Source: Clavulina sp. PMI_390 | Taxonomy: Eukaryota > Basidiomycota > Agaricomycetes > Cantharellales > Hydnaceae | Assembly (NCBI GenBank): GCA_015039315.1 | Contig: WIDE01000008.1 | Coordinates: 7,722 to 71,721, forward strand | Reading direction: 5' to 3' | DNA: 64,000 bases | Shown: piece after piece, positions 34,823 to 50,637 of the stretch | How positions within the stretch are numbered: position 1 is the first letter of the stretch | Layout of the letters: every line of letters begins with the position of its first letter | Translations under genes and position numbers: made by a program | The notes under the pieces: model-generated | Databases searched by the model: none | What the model was told of the DNA's origin: nothing | What the model saw: only the letters and a program-made list of their open reading frames with translations

Positions 34823-36658
34823 TCAACTCAGCCCAGATGTATGGCCAGGATCAGATGCAACAACATTGAGACCCGGACCAGAGAGAGAACCGGATCGAAC
34901 ACGAGGCGCGGTACTAGTCAAGATCGTCCTGCGTTCTTCCAGTGCGAGCACACCAAACGCGGCGACTATGGCGGTCGCGCCTGCCAGACTCGAAAAGGTG
35001 AGGGTCTCGAGGCCATGGCCAAATAATGAATCAGACACGAGAACCTATTGAAGGATGATTAAACGTATCATGATCGCATCCTCACGCAATCATTGACAGC
35101 GATTGGATTGGGCGTACCAGAACGATGGTCAGTAGGTTCCCTACGGTTGCGAGTGTTGGGCCCCATATAGAAAGTAGGATCTGAAAGTAACGGGGAGTGA
35201 AGATGAATTGATTGTTTCAGAGTGCTGGCTAGTACTCACCATAAACCCGACATTGTAGGCAACACCACAAAGACTCACGGCCCCAATCGACCACCAAGTC
35301 TCCATGTTGTCGGGCCAGCGAAACGTTTCAACACCGGTGTAGTGTAGCACGAACAGCATGGGCCATAACACCAAAAATGTAGCAACTCCGATGCAAGACG
35401 TGATAAAGTTGGGGTGCAGTCCAAAGGAGGGGTACACGGGTGTGATGCCGTGGTCATCGGTGTGCTCGTCGACGTCCTCGTGCCACAGAGCTGAAGACGT
35501 CATTGGCGCCTCTGAGCTGATGGAGAGAACGCGCTCGCGTCGGATGGGTTGTTGGGGAGGGATGCGTTCGTATCCCGTTTTGCCTGCATCTTGCACGTCT
35601 TCAGCACGAACGGGTAGGGCCACATAGTACTTGTACGTTGTCTGATACACAGCGTACAGTACCGAGGCCAGGAGGGTAAGGGCATCACCAGCGAGCTCAG
35701 TGGAGGAAGTGCGCCGTGAGGACTCTTGGTGTGCGCCCCCATAAACGATGATGAACACGCCTGAGATGGCGATGAGGACGGCCCAGAGGCGCTTGGCTTG
35801 CCAGGGTGCGGAGCCCATCCAGACTGAGATCAGATATGCCCAAAAAGCGTTGGTATTCAGTATTGCTGTAACATCACTTATTCTGTATTTGCAGTGAGTG
35901 TAGAGCAGCGAGTTTTCAGACAAGAAAAAGGCGAGAAGAATAGGGGCGTGCACTCGACTCACGATGTTAATGATACAGACACATACCAGAGCAAGCCTGG
36001 ACATGTGATGCCTGCGGTGAGGAGAAGGATCGTATAGACGAATCGGGAGGGCGAAAGCCGCTTCTTGGGTTCAGAGGTGTGGGCGGGGTTGGTGGGTGCG
36101 AGGGTTTCGGAGAGCACATCGGTCAAGCCGGCGATATACGCTGCAGGAGGAATTCCAGTGTAGAAGGATAAGATGGCGAGATGGACGGGGAATATTATGC
36201 TAAAACTGAGACGCGCTGTGAGCTAGAGTAAACGCAGGATGGGGGAAAACCTAGAGCAAGGTGGTGCTGTAGTACCATGACATACCTCGAGTGCGACAAC
36301 CAGCTGTCCTCGGGGGCAAATCAATGAACATACCCCGCACAAAGCTAACTAGCCAGCCAGCAGTCGATGGGGACTTACAATATGAAGAAAGGTTGGCGAT
36401 AACCCAGATCTCCTTGCACATACTACCCTCACGTCCGTCCAGAGGGGAGAGAGAGGAGGAGATATGGTCAGGGCGTACGTGCTCAGCCAGGATAAAGTTA
36501 GGGCTCACCTGTGTGAACTGTGATTGAACGACGTACCCGGCCAGGGTGACTGCGAACTGCAGATAATAGATGTCCTTTTGAGTTTGTCTGCGATCCCTAG
36601 GGGATATACGAGCACTCACGATGCAGCCAGCCCTGTAGCCCCCAAGTGCGTTGTTCAT
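34823..36658 (-). CDS. DMT-superfamily (EamA-type) transporter
   Basis: Multi-pass membrane transporter of the drug/metabolite type. Spliced from about eight exons. The N-terminus MNNALGGYRAGCI joins FAVTLAGYVVQSQFTQ, then LGYRQPFFIFWLSHSSFSIIFPVHLAILSFYTGIPP. Later segments are AILNTNAFWAYLISVWM, KRLWAVLIAISGVFIIVYGG, AGDALTLLASVLYAVYQTTYKYYV, ITSCIGVATFLVLWPMLFVLHYTG, WSIGAVSLCGVAYNVGFM, ILLSIWGPTLATVGNLLTIVLVLVSDSLFG and LAGATAIVAAFGVLAL. That is about ten segments with a long cytosolic loop after segment 5, as in vacuolar THI74/YML018C-like proteins. The substrate is unknown. The start codon follows a splice-acceptor-like CCCACAG, so an extra 5' exon is possible. Confidence 0.7.
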
Positions 36659-37046
36659 CTGTGGGAGCAAAACAAAAGCTGCATAAGCGCCGCCCTCCCC
36701 GCCTTTGGATAAACGGACTGTGTATCAAAACACTCGCGCCAAACTTTTCAAGTTGGACCGGGGCTCAGAACCAACATCCCGAACCCGCCGCCGAGCTCGC
36801 CCCTCACCCGCCGTTCCAATCGCAAGCTGAACATTAAGAACAAAAACTCGTTTTCAGTCTGAATCTCAATATTCATGCTCTGAATCGTCACTGCTTCTTT
36901 TCGGCGATAAGAGAACACCGCCTCGTGTCCGCCCTGCACACCCAGAGGTTTGACATCTGCTCTTCATCCCACCTCGCTGTGCTCTCTCCCTCTCCGTGCT
37001 GTGCTTTTTTTTTTCCTTGCCCCCCTTTGTCTTGATCATCTGAGTC
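36659..37046. promoter_or_regulatory. Divergent intergenic region
   Basis: 388 bases between the DMT transporter start (minus) and the start of the next plus-strand gene. Poly-T near 37003-37013. No specific element recognised. Confidence 0.4.
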
Positions 37047-38387
37047 ATGCAGCGCCCAATGTACGCGCGATTCCAAAAGGATGAGGATCCACTGGCCAAC
37101 CGCCAGCCCTATATACCTTCCTACCCAGATCTCCAACCACCCGCACCAGCTGATCAGTTCCAGTATTATGCAAATACTGCCCAACCACAGTATTTCCCCG
37201 TCCAGCCCGCGACTCCCCACCCTCCCACTCCAAACATCTCTGCCAGGCGTAGAGCCTCAGAGTCATCTGCCTCACGGCCGACCCATGGCCATTCCCGAAC
37301 CATGAGCGAGCGACCCAGCAATTCCCGCAACCTCCCGGTGTATGAGGGTCCGGTCACCTATTCCCCCGTCACTCCCGTCCAACACCATACATCTCTCAAG
37401 GCCAAGCGGCGCAAATCGGAGGTCCCTGCCCAAAAACGCGACTCTCTGCTGGATTATGGACCCAGTAAGCTTCATGTTTTGCATCGTCATCTACCCACCT
37501 TATCTCACTTACTGGCCGCTTCTCCACCACTGTTGCTCCTATTACCTTTTTTTATTAGGCCACATATTCGTCTCACTTTCTGGTTCAAATGTCATCAAGC
37601 TCAAGCATGTCCCTCGCTCTGTCGCTGATGATGCCCTGATCGACCCGATCGTTCGCATATGGGGCAGTGGTGTCCAGTCGTCACATCGAAAAGGCAAAGA
37701 CTGGCAAATCATCCTCCATGGCTCTCCATGGACCTGCAAAGGCGAGATGGAATATCAAGCTCGTCGATTGGTTGTCATCTTGTTCCAACTGCTTGGTGAC
37801 GCAGTGAGTCGCCAGAACCTTGAAGTCTTTGTCCCAACCGTTCAGCCTTCTGATCTTGAACCATCCTTTTTGTTGTCTAGTCCTACAACTATGTCTCGAC
37901 CGTCTCCCCAGAAGGTCTCAGCGGAAGTCCAACACTCATTTTCGCGGCCAATCCTTCATTCTACCCCTCTCACTTCTTTTGCCTATCCTTTTCTGGATCA
38001 AGGAAGAAGATTTACATCATTGATGCGCCACAACTCCTCCTAGATGCCATTGTAGCTACCATTAGGAACAACTTCAAGCACTCCACCGAGCCCAAGACTG
38101 TTGCTACGAATGTGTTTGAGATGCAACTAACGACAGCAACTAGTAAGCTTCTTTCTCCTCCCACTACATCAACTCGCTCACGTCCTGGCGCGTATCTTCC
38201 CTTACTAGTACAACGGACCGACTTGCCCCATCAATTGGCCAACCTGTTACACGCAATCGGCATCATGGGTTATCGGCTGGATGCCAATGTTTCATTAGGG
38301 AGAGAAGGGCTCTTTGGCCTCAACGGCAGGCGCGAGATTTGGCTCTTCCGAAGCTACTCTCCGATGCCAGGCGTCATGTATACATGA
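37047..38387 (+). CDS. Conserved hypothetical protein
   Basis: Four exons (37047-37464, 37559-37803, 37881-38142, 38209-38387) give 367 residues in frame. The first third is low-complexity, rich in Pro, Tyr, Gln and Ser. The rest looks like a folded alpha/beta domain: HIFVSLSGSNVIKLKHVPRSV, KDWQIILHGSPWTCKG, VVILFQLLGDASYNYVSTVSPEG, TLIFAANPSFYPSHFFCLSFSGSRKKIYIIDAP and LLHAIGIMGYRLDANVSLGR. I recall similar architecture in uncharacterised Agaricomycete proteins, where a core of this kind often occurs in several copies per genome, but I know no function. Confidence 0.65.
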
Positions 38388-39076
38388 TATTGAGAGGATG
38401 TAACCTGGCGCAGCCTTGGTTTCTCCCCAACCCGTCGCCCCATCTCCAACGCCCTCGCTCCAGCTCTTCGTCTCTTCTCCGTATTGTTCTTATGCTATTG
38501 TTTATTTCATCCTCATCATTCGGTTCAAAAGCCCCATCCCCATCCCACCTCACTCCATCGCTTCCGTCGCATTTTGATGCACTTGTGTCACACGATGCCC
38601 AGTGATCTCTCCTTCCCTTCCTGTATATATTCTCAGCTATTTTAAGTCCTTTCTGCCTTTTTTGGGGTCCTGCTCTTTGTTGCAGTTGCATTATTACCCG
38701 TTGGCTAACCGCTTGCTGAAGGTCTCGAGTAGTTCGCTGTCCAATATGGCTCAGTCAACTAAAGGTTTCTCGAGGCACATGGAGCTATGCAGTGCTATGG
38801 AAATCGAGCTTATTACAATCGAGTAAGATATCATGATACAGTGTGCTAGGGTATCCGGGACGGCGAGGCCGAAAAGGACGTTCGAGGGATTTACAAACCG
38901 GATGTACGTAATTAGACGTGATGTAAATGCGTAACGAGAGCCCAAGCGTCCGTTTCGCGTGCAACAGTGACAAAATCCATGATGGTAACAATAAAAACGA
39001 GAGATACAAGAGAGGGCGAGGTCGAGGAGCCCATCATTCAAAAAACCCTACGGCACAAACCTCATTAGTCTTGGAG
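38388..39076. other. Convergent spacer
   Basis: 689 bases between two stop codons on opposite strands. Overlapping frames of up to 105 codons occur on both strands but show no family resemblance and no intron-linked partners. Confidence 0.4.
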
Positions 39077-40138
39077 CTAATTAATAACGAAAAATATATT
39101 TGTAAGAAACTCACAATAAAGAGCGGCATACGGTAATGCAGCCGTAGCATTGCCCGGTGTGCACTAGATAGCAACAGGAGGGTGATATTTACGTTTCTGT
39201 ATACTTCAAACTCCTCAATGGCAGTGATAAAAGTAGCATACGCACGGTAGAAGGAGGTTGCCCGCCTGCAGTAGAAAGACGATAAATAGTTCGCGCCAGC
39301 TCGCCAGATGTGCTGTTTAGCTCCAGCCAATCAACATTCTGGCTGCCATCGGTCGAAGGTATATTCTACATATTGGTAAGAAGTGAAATCATGATTAGCA
39401 ATGGTGGCAAGTGAGACTCTTCCGAGGATGGAAGGGAGGCAGAGTTCTGAAGCCTTGCCGTGCTCACAGCCAGGCGAGAGTGTCCACTTTTGGACGAAAG
39501 GAAATGATTTCACATTGACGCACAATAAGCTTCTTTGCATTCACCCAATCTTTGATACTGCTCCCCCTCCCATCCTTGTTAATGACAAAATGAGGAGTTG
39601 ACGTCCCATTCGCGCCCACGAAGAAATGATGTCCTATCGCATAATCTTGAATAGCTTGAGTCTTCAAGAGAGTTTGAGAGGACATATCATCGGCGATTAG
39701 GGTAAGGGAATCGAATATTGAAGTGTCATATAGGCAGGAGACGTCGAACAAGGTAGCGACCGCGCCAATGGACCTGGATGTGATAACCGCGACGGGCGAT
39801 CGTCATCAAGAGCCGTCAATTAGAAGAGATAGGACGTACGAGTAGTTTCCCATAGAGTCGCAGGTGTAGTTTTGCACCCCGATGCCGAGGAGGAGCAGAC
39901 TGGGGTGCAGCAGTTCTCCACGGCAAGGCGTAAAGGCTTGGATAGCAGAGCTGGGTAACCTAGCATCCCGAAGCGAGCAAGCCGGCTTTAAACGACCACG
40001 ACCACTTTTGGGTTCCATCTCGTCGCCCCAATAGGAATCAACATGATGGTTTCGGCTATTAGGCGCAGGTATGGCGAGTGCAACGGTGCAGGTAAGAAGA
40101 ATTATGTGAAGCAAAGAAGAGCGATTCAGCAAGAGCAT
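39077..40138 (-). CDS. Secreted DUF3455 protein
   Basis: Small secreted protein family common in fungi, function unknown. Five exons (39840-40138, 39545-39773, 39418-39486, 39246-39365, 39077-39163) sum to 267 residues. A signal peptide is clear (LLHIILLTCTVALAIPAP). Family blocks: LLLLGIGVQNYTCDSMGNYSSIGAVATLFDVSCL, YAIGHHFFVGANGTSTPHF, then NVDWLELNSTSGELARTIYRLSTAGGQPPSTC and the terminal TPGNATAALPYAALY. The middle joins (39418-39545) were chosen because they keep the frame; the peptide there is not conserved enough to confirm them. The usual end of the family (AEYWFY) is altered to AALYCEFL. Confidence 0.7.
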
Positions 40139-40664
40139 GAATAGAGCGATTGCGCGCAGGATCTAGAGCCTAGACAGAGAGTTAGAAGTGTGCAGGAGAA
40201 GATAAAAGCGAAGCGCGGTGCTGTGGAGTTGAGGGCGGAGCACCAAAGGTTAAGGGGCATTTTTGAAGGATTTATGTGAGGATCTCTTAGACAAAGCATG
40301 GGAGTAAATGCGCCAATAGATGTTAATTGGAAATCGCCAGGTTCTTCCTTGACAGCGAGTTGTAAGGGGCGTGCCCAAGCAGGCGGACTTTGAGGGAGGC
40401 TAGCGCTTTGTCCTAACAACAGATCGGTCCATAATAATAGCATCAATAGTCCCACGGAATCGTGCATTGATCTGTTCTCAAACGATGAGCAGTTGGATTG
40501 AGCAGTCCTCCTCCCTTCATGATAGAACTGGTGTGCAAGAGGGATCATGTCAAAGGAACGCATGGGCTCGATCACAATCCTGCCAAACAGACGAGACTTC
40601 GCGGCTCCGAAAGCCCCAATATTGTTGAGAGCGCACGAGTGCGCAACGTGCAATACTAACCAAC
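40139..40664. promoter_or_regulatory. Divergent intergenic region
   Basis: 526 bases between the DUF3455 gene start (minus) and the amylase start (plus). A minus-strand frame of 175 codons crosses it but is Ser/Leu/Cys-rich with no motif, so it is treated as non-coding. Confidence 0.4.
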
Positions 40665-43234
40665 ATGGGGTTAGCAGAATGGGTCAAGGCCCTCTTCAGG
40701 CCATCCAATTCTCTTGACCAGATGGACCTGGGTGCCCCTGATGGCGAAAACCCACTGATGGTAGGACTTTCAATATACACGCGTGCTGTGCATGCCACCA
40801 TCACCTCTCTTCTGCCATATTAGTTTCAATTCTTCCAGTGGGATACTAAGGGCACGGATCAAGAAAGCTGGTGGCAAATATTCGCCAAAGAAGTCCCTCG
40901 CCTAGCAGAACTAGGAGTCTCACAAGTCTGGCTGCCTCGTAAGTGAGCGCGCGCATTTTGAGTTACGTTTTAACATCTATCACTTCCTATTACATACATT
41001 TAGCTCCCAATAAAGCTATGGTCATGGTAAGCTCTATTCACGACGCCAGCTGGTTAACTTGGCGTACCTGAATACCCACAACAGGAGGGGCGGGGCTACG
41101 ATGCTTACGATCTTGTGAGTCCAACTTGGCTACCAGAAACTCGGCACTAACACCCGTCCTACATGATATGCAGTGGGATCTTGGGGAGTTCGACCAGAAA
41201 GAAGGCATTGCGACGCGGTGGGGAACGAAGGCTGAGCTGGTCGCTGCCATTGCTGTGGCGAAGCAACACAATGTGCGGGTCCTCATTGACGCAGTCCTAA
41301 ACGTACGCGTCAATTTGATGTATTTGCTTGCGTTACTGATGAATTGACCTAACGTTTAGCACAAAATCGGTGCGGATACCACGGAGACGTAAGCCATATC
41401 ATAGAGTGCATTATCTCACGACTTAATACGACATCACAGCATTACTGCGGTTCCAGTAGATCCTAAAGATAGGAATCTACAGATCGGAGAAGAGCGCGAG
41501 ATTTCTGTAAGTTTTGTGGTCCCCATTTCCGTACTCATTGACAGTGCTGAACCTGTGGTGCCTGTGAATATTCAGGCTTGGACAAAGTTTACTTTCCCTG
41601 GCAGAAAAGGCCAAGTGGGTAAAGCGGTATACCGAAAGCCACGGCCTGCTGATTCCATACAACCAGTATAGTACCTTTACTTGGAATCACGAACATTTTA
41701 CTGGTAAGTATTCGATCCGCTGTTTCTTATGGGTTTCCTGACATGCTATGTTGAAGGAATCGACTGGGACGCCAAAGCGAAAGAACTAGGCGTGTTCAAG
41801 ATCACTCAAGACCGACAGCGTGGATGGAGCGCTCATGTATCGAGGGAACTGGGCAACTACGACTACCTTCTAGGGGCTGATGTGAGCTATGACCTTTCAC
41901 AGTCTGAGTCAAAGAAACTTACCATCCCTTTGAAAGATTGACCACTTGCACCCAGGTGTACGAAAAGATTTGAAAAACTGGGGGCCCTGGGTATTACAAG
42001 TCAATAACTTCACCGCTCTATTCGTCAATGATAATTTTAATGATTTTTTTTTTACTTCTGACAAGGCCACCGGTGGGGCAGGATTTCGCATAGACGCAGT
42101 GAAGCACTATGACCATCGCTTTCTTTCCGAATGGGTAGAGGCACCTCTCACCTTCACTCCATAGACTGACGAGCTGACTGATCGAAACTTCAGGTTTCTC
42201 ACCTTCGCAAGACTCCAGGGCGCCAAAATATGTTCTCAGTGGCAGAATTCTGGAGTGGCGATGGCAAAGAGCTAGATCGATTCTCACGAAAATTAGGGCC
42301 TCCAGTAAGTCACCAATCTCGTTGAGCATGAGCTAACTCGCCGACGATGATCATGGTCAGATTTCGGTTTTCGACTCCGCGTTGCACGAGATCTTTTATC
42401 GTGCCAGTCTCGACACTGATTATGATCTCCGGCGTGTCTTTCGAGGTTCGCTAGTTGATCTAAGACCAAGGGATGCAGTAACTTTTGTCGAAAACCACGA
42501 GTAAGTACTGAAACAATTTGTTTTCGCGAGCACAAACTCATGCAGCCCCTTTGTAGTACGGTTAGTACCCCTAGACCAGTTTGTGGTTAGGTCTTATATC
42601 TATTTTGTTTTTAGGTTCTTGGACAGTCGCTTGAAAGTCCGGTAGGCGTAAAATTTGGATTTTACGGTGTATTCCCCTAATTCCTGTTACAGGTATCACT
42701 GGAGTTCAAGCCCATAGCTTATGCACTCATCTTACTCCGACCACATGGGTATCCGTGAGTAGACTTGGCTCGCCTTGCTGTTCATTTCTCACATCTTCGG
42801 GGACTCAGATGTGTTTATCATGCCGACATATATGGCCCTACTGTTGTACTTGACCTTCCCAGGTTAATGACTGCACGAAAGAAGTTTGCTCATGGTCCTT
42901 GCGAGGATGTGATTACCAGCAGTGAGAATCCACATGTCATCAGTTTCATCAGAAGAGGCACTGCGAAGAAGCCTGGGTGTGTCGTCGTGCTCACGAATGC
43001 CATGAAATCGTACGCGACCCCAATATTCTGGGCCACATCTATTACTGATTCAATGATACACCTCACAGCAAGTCAACAGCTCCCCAAACTATCCGGCTCC
43101 AGTTGGGCAAACGGCTGGCAAATACAATTTGGTATGATTATCTCCAAAGAGGCCCAATTGTTGAAATTACACCGACTGGGTATGGGACGTTCGTTGCTGC
43201 TCACAGCGTTTGTGTGTACATTCAAAAGACTTAG
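40665..43234 (+). CDS. Intracellular alpha-amylase, GH13 subfamily 5 type
   Basis: Glycoside hydrolase acting on alpha-1,4-glucan. Many short exons. No signal peptide is visible at MGLAEWVKALFRPSNSL. The (beta/alpha)8 domain begins NPLMFQFFQWDTKGTDQESWWQIFAKEVPRLAELGVSQVWLPPPNKA and continues with GYDAYDLWDLGEFDQK, VRVLIDAVLNHKIGADTTET (region I), AGFRIDAVKHYD with the nucleophile Asp (region II), FSVAEFWSGD with the acid/base Glu (region III) and FVENHDT with the third Asp (region IV). Domain C ends GYGTFVAAHSVCVYIQKT. This layout matches fungal cytosolic GH13_5 enzymes with a possible role in glycogen or cell-wall alpha-glucan metabolism. Confidence 0.85.
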
Positions 43235-43375
43235 ATCCGTCCTAGCTTTCCTACACCATACTTTGCTTTCCTGTTACCCTCATTCATCCACCACTTTTAT
43301 GATATTTGCGCGTTGCTCGATCGTAGGAGATAGCCTAGCGTGGACGTTTTGCAATCATAACTAAGCATTAACCAC

Positions 43376-44989
43376 TTAGTCCCACTCATCCTCTTCTTCC
43401 TCATCCTCATCGTCACTTGCACCCAAGCTCTTGTTTCTGGCCAACAAAGCACTCGCTAAAGCATCAGCAAGTCCACCTCCAGCAGCGGCGCCTGCGCCGG
43501 CGGCAGCTGCTGCGCCCACTGAGCTTCCAGCCCCTTCGCTTTCTTCAGTCTTTGGTGTAGCTCGAAGGGAATGGACACCTTTTCCCTGGATGGCGTCGAA
43601 GAGAGCATTGCGAGAAGGATCACCCACAGGCGGTGCAGGTGCGGAGGAGCCTCCTGGAACTGGTGGGGGCGGTGGTGGAGGCGGGGGTGCACCGCCAGAG
43701 TGGCCACCGGGTGGAGGTGGTGGAGGTGGTGGTGGTGGTGGTGGAGGAGGAGGAGGGCCGCTAGAATGCCCACCTGGAGGCGGAGGTGGTGGCGGGGGCG
43801 GAGGCGGAGGAGGCGGAGCTGCACTAGCGTCTGGAGTAGGTCTTGATGGGGGAGGCGGACGACTTGGGGGAGGGGGCGCGGTTGGAGGGGCTGGAGGAGG
43901 GGGAGCTGGGGTCGCGGGAGGAGGTATTCGAGATGGCGGCAAGGGGGGAGCTGGAGGTGCACTGCTGGGAGGTGCACGCACTGGTGGAGCAGGGGGTGGT
44001 GGAGGTGCAGGAGGGGCGGTCCTCGCTGGGGGAAGAGTGGGTGGATCAACTGGACTCTCTGCTTCTGGATAAGAGTCAACCGCAGGCGCGCCACCCTTCC
44101 TCCGTGGGACTGGTGGGGCAGGCGGCTTTCGCTTGACCTGTTGGGGGGCAGGCTCTGGCGCATTCTGAGTGAGGAAATCTCGAATGAACTGCTCGTTCCC
44201 CTGTAGCATCTGTGGTGTGACACCACGATCGCCTAGTTGGTTGAGAATGGCCTCCCAAGATGGATCGATGCCCATAGACGAAAAGCCCTTCTCTGCGTCA
44301 TATCCCATATGGGCTTTATGCTCGAAATTACTCGGGCGAGAGATCATGGATTTGTCAATCTTTCCTCCTTTCTTCTTCTTGGCTGGAGCGGCAGTCTCTT
44401 TGGCCTTGGAAGCTACGATATACGAGTTAGATGAGTGAACTGTCTACGCCGAAGGAATCGTCGCTTGCACCTTTGGGGGGCTTCGCTCTCGTTTGTATCT
44501 TCTTGAATAGGCCGTTCGCTTCTCGTTCATCTGCAAAGGCGAGGCCAATCATGCATTCCTACGCAAACCTCATCAGCCAGCAGTCTGAGACTTGCTTGGA
44601 AAAGATATTAACATCGCCAGCAAAAGTGTGAAAGAAGGATCGATCTTGGTTGTATACGAAGGGTTCGTATATTTCGTGTTCCCAAATGACACCCCGAGTT
44701 CCCTACATGAATGTTAGGTCAACCACACCAGTCCGGACTCCACGACTTCGGGGTGCGCATGAATGACGCTCACACTTAAGTCCACTAAACGGAGCCAGAA
44801 TCCGCCCTTAATTTTGTCCGATACGAGTGTAATAGCACCTTCTAAACCAGCGTACGACCAATCGTTGGGAGAAGGATGAGCATAGTACACTCGTGCAAGA
44901 GTTGCTGTCAGGATTTTTGCATTAGAGCTTGCAAACGTTGCTTTGATGCGCTCCTTGTCTGATGATGAGATAGTTGATTGGGCAGGCAT
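43376..44989 (-). CDS. LAS17: WASP family actin nucleation-promoting factor
   Basis: Activates Arp2/3 at endocytic actin patches. Four exons (44774-44989, 44613-44702, 44471-44558, 43376-44412) give 476 residues. The WH1 domain covers the first 150 residues (ILTATLARVYYAHP, GAITLVSDKIKGGFWLRLVDL, IWEHEIYEPFVYNQDRSFFHTFAGDECMIGLAFADEREA). A PSWEAILNQLGDRGVTPQML piece follows, then a proline-rich region with runs of 9 to 16 prolines. The WH2 motif is NALFDAIQGKGVHSLR, the central helix LADALASALLARNKSL, and the acidic end DDEDEEEEDEWD with the penultimate Trp that binds Arp2/3. I see no canonical CRIB motif, as in yeast Las17. The stop is 141 bases from the amylase stop. Confidence 0.95.
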
Positions 44990-45180
44990 CGCTGCACCGT
45001 CTCTTTGGCGGAGGCGAAATCTTTGGGTCGTGGTTCGGAGGAGAGCCTCACGTCACACAAACCGCACGTGCCGGAGTCGGCCAACATCGCCTCCTGCTGC
45101 GCCTCCTTTATGCATGATTTTTTTTGGGCAACAAAAGGGACGAATCTAAACAAATGGGTGCATATACTAAGAGATGGAGT

Positions 45181-48228
<3,048 letters not shown>

Positions 48229-48522
48229 CTCTCAAGTGCGACGGTCGAATGGGCACTAGTTGGGTGTTGGAGGGTGAAGAGAGATTTGTGCACACAGCTT
48301 GGTCCTGTTTATTTGCTCGGGCTTGAAATTGGCGGGTCGGCCGACCAAATACCCCGCAGGGTCTCGTGCGCATAGACATCATGACAGGAACACTGGATGA
48401 CGAAGTGATAGGAATAGGTTCTAAAGAATAATTTATAATGCTACTGGATGTCCTCTGGCTTGCCCGCGTGACTGTCAAGCGTACATGGAGTTGTGTGCAA
48501 GCCTCCAATAGGTGGATTTGGA
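48229..48522. promoter_or_regulatory. Spacer upstream of ARG5,6
   Basis: 294 bases between the ARG5,6 start and the stop of the next minus-strand gene. I see no obvious arginine- or Gcn4-type TGACTC site; a TGACTGTC at 48466 is only a partial match. Confidence 0.3.
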
Positions 48523-49462
48523 TTATCGAGTCCCTTGATGCCCATCAAGCGCAGAATCGTAGCTCTCACCGAGTCTATGAGAGCGGAGTGGGGCTCCGGA
48601 TATATTCTCTCGATTTCGTGTCGTGAGATGAGTCCACTGGTTGGCGAGAACGAATATGTTGACAGTCTAGCATTTTCAAGTTAGCATTAGATACTACCAC
48701 GGTGAGTTTAATTAGGAAAATGTACACATTCCACTCTGCCTTTGTGTTTGTGAGACGTGCTGTTCCTTGCAAGCCAAGGTCGATCTTGACTTTGCGTTCA
48801 CGGAAGCCGCCTGGAATGACGGACATGCGTTCCAGCGTTACCGAACAATCACTATATAGGGCAGTAAACGTGGACTTCAGCATCGAGGCAGATCCTTGAT
48901 ACATTGTCAGTCCTTTCGAGGCCCAACCCGCCTCACTGGTCAGTACATGGGGCTTGACGGCTAGGAATGACAGCTACACACCATTAATTCGCAATGTTTG
49001 TGGTAGTGGGGAAGGCAGCGCAGCTGGGGGGGTATAAGATAGCTCTACCATCTTCGAATAGATCGGGATATCCTCAAGCGAGTCAGAGTCGTGGGATGCA
49101 TTCACAACGAGCCCACTGTCAAAGAAATTTGGCAATGTGCTTGTGAGTACATAAATCCCTCTGCCTGCATCCACAAAGACGCGTCAGATTGAACCATCGA
49201 TGCTTCATGCATATATAATCTGGCGCAACTTACCTACTCGCATCTCCCATTCATCATCAGGTACGCTCTGGCTTTCTGGAGTCCTGCGCTCTTCGCTCCC
49301 TCTAAATACTCTGACAGCGTCATGGCGAGTCTGGGTGACCGGAAACTGCGAGGCTACATCGGGACATGGCCGAGGCGATGGCCTCGTGTGGATTTGTCGA
49401 TAATATATCGAGGCTCGTCCGCGAAATCCTCTGCCGACGATGACGATGACGCCGCGGCGCAT
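48523..49462 (-). CDS. Hypothetical protein, unrecognised
   Basis: Four exons (49234-49462, 48980-49164, 48728-48931, 48523-48666) give 253 residues in one frame. Visible blocks: MRRGVIVIVGRGFRGRAS, GRGIYVLTSTLPNFFDSGLV, SKMVELSYTPPAALPSPLPQTLRI, LTMYQGSASMLKSTFTALYSDCSVTLERMSV and ARLTNTKAEWNTVNIFVLANQ. The alternation of short hydrophobic strands suggests a beta-rich, NTF2-like or lipid-binding fold, but that is a guess. The open frame continues upstream of 49462 without another ATG, so the true N-terminus may lie in a further exon. Confidence 0.5.
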
Positions 49463-50637
49463 TGTTGGGGCGTGTTGTGTCTCACTCAGTTTGAGAAGTA
49501 GTGGCAAATCAAACGTGCTCAATGAGAATATTCGTACTTCGCAGATTTATGCAGAAACGTTCACAGAATTGTGCGGGGATTTTTTTTTTGCTGCACCTTC
49601 TCTCCGCTTGCACTCAGTAGGAACGTAGGCTGGCGATCTGTGGCCGCATCATGTATTTACTAGTCAGTGGCAGCTACACTTCAACAAGCGTCCCATAATT
49701 ACGAGAGATGGAAAATTTGAGTAGTCATTAGGACTTCCGCATTGCAAAATGTTTGCAAACAAGTCGTGTGTGTCGTATGAAACAAATGCTAGATAGTCCC
49801 AAAACGGAGAAACCCAAACCCAAAAGAAAACTTGAAATGAAACACACCAGTCCGGATGATCGCAGGGGAAGGGTGGCAAAATACTGCCGGCGAGTGCAAC
49901 CAGAGAAAAGAAACGAGAACAAACTGGGGAGCAGGGGAGGCGGTGATGTGTGCATCCGAGATGGTAAACGGTGACGAATTCGTGTGTGAGCGTCAAGCCG
50001 AAAAACCGTCGGTAATGACGGACCGTTGCGATGGGGATCAAAGGAGGGAATGGGATGGGGGGTGGGGATGTTGTTGCAATCGAAAATGCAAGAAATACAT
50101 GCACTAAACCATAGGTAGCTACAGCATCATTGTGTGTATTACGTGTGATGCGTGCGAGTGGTGCAAGTTTTCTTTTGCTTCAGCAGGGTGGTCAATTTGG
50201 ACCAGCGTGCGGATGTCAGGTCAGATAGGTCAGTCAATATGGGGACGAACCGAGGCCTAAACAGAAAAAAAATTGGGTAGAAGCTGCAAGCGAATCAAAA
50301 ACATAGAAAGCAAGAAAAAGAAGATAGCGACTGGGGCGCTTCGTGTGCTAGCGCCAGCGTCGCTGTTAATGGTGTCATTAATTAAATGTCGACACCTCGG
50401 GTCCCCCTTCTACATGAGAGGTCGAACGAGGTACTCGTCGTTGAAGCGTAGGCTACTTTGTCGTCGTGTGGGGCACGATGATTCGACCAATCACTGGTGC
50501 GGTAGGCGAGAGCAAGGGAGCAGTAGGCCGTGGAACAACACAGTCGCCCCGGGGGACGAGGGGCAGCGCATAATACTTGGCATGAATGTAGGGTGTAAAC
50601 CCATCAATAGTAGAAGGTTGCACCCGCGCGCTAACGG
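49463..50637. other. Spacer, 1.2 kb
   Basis: Lies between the unrecognised gene and the YTH gene stop, both on the minus strand. It probably holds the YTH 3' UTR and the downstream gene's promoter or first exon. A minus-strand frame of 146 codons (49664-50104) is Phe/Pro/Cys-rich without motifs and is not called. Confidence 0.35.

Noticed and set aside
40126..40653. Minus-strand frame of 175 codons
   Set aside because: No recognisable motif, odd Cys/Leu/Ser composition, and it lies in the divergent promoter region.
43431..44072. Plus-strand frame of 213 codons, rich in Gly and Ala
   Set aside because: It is the antisense of the WASP proline-rich region; the WASP reading has domains at both ends.
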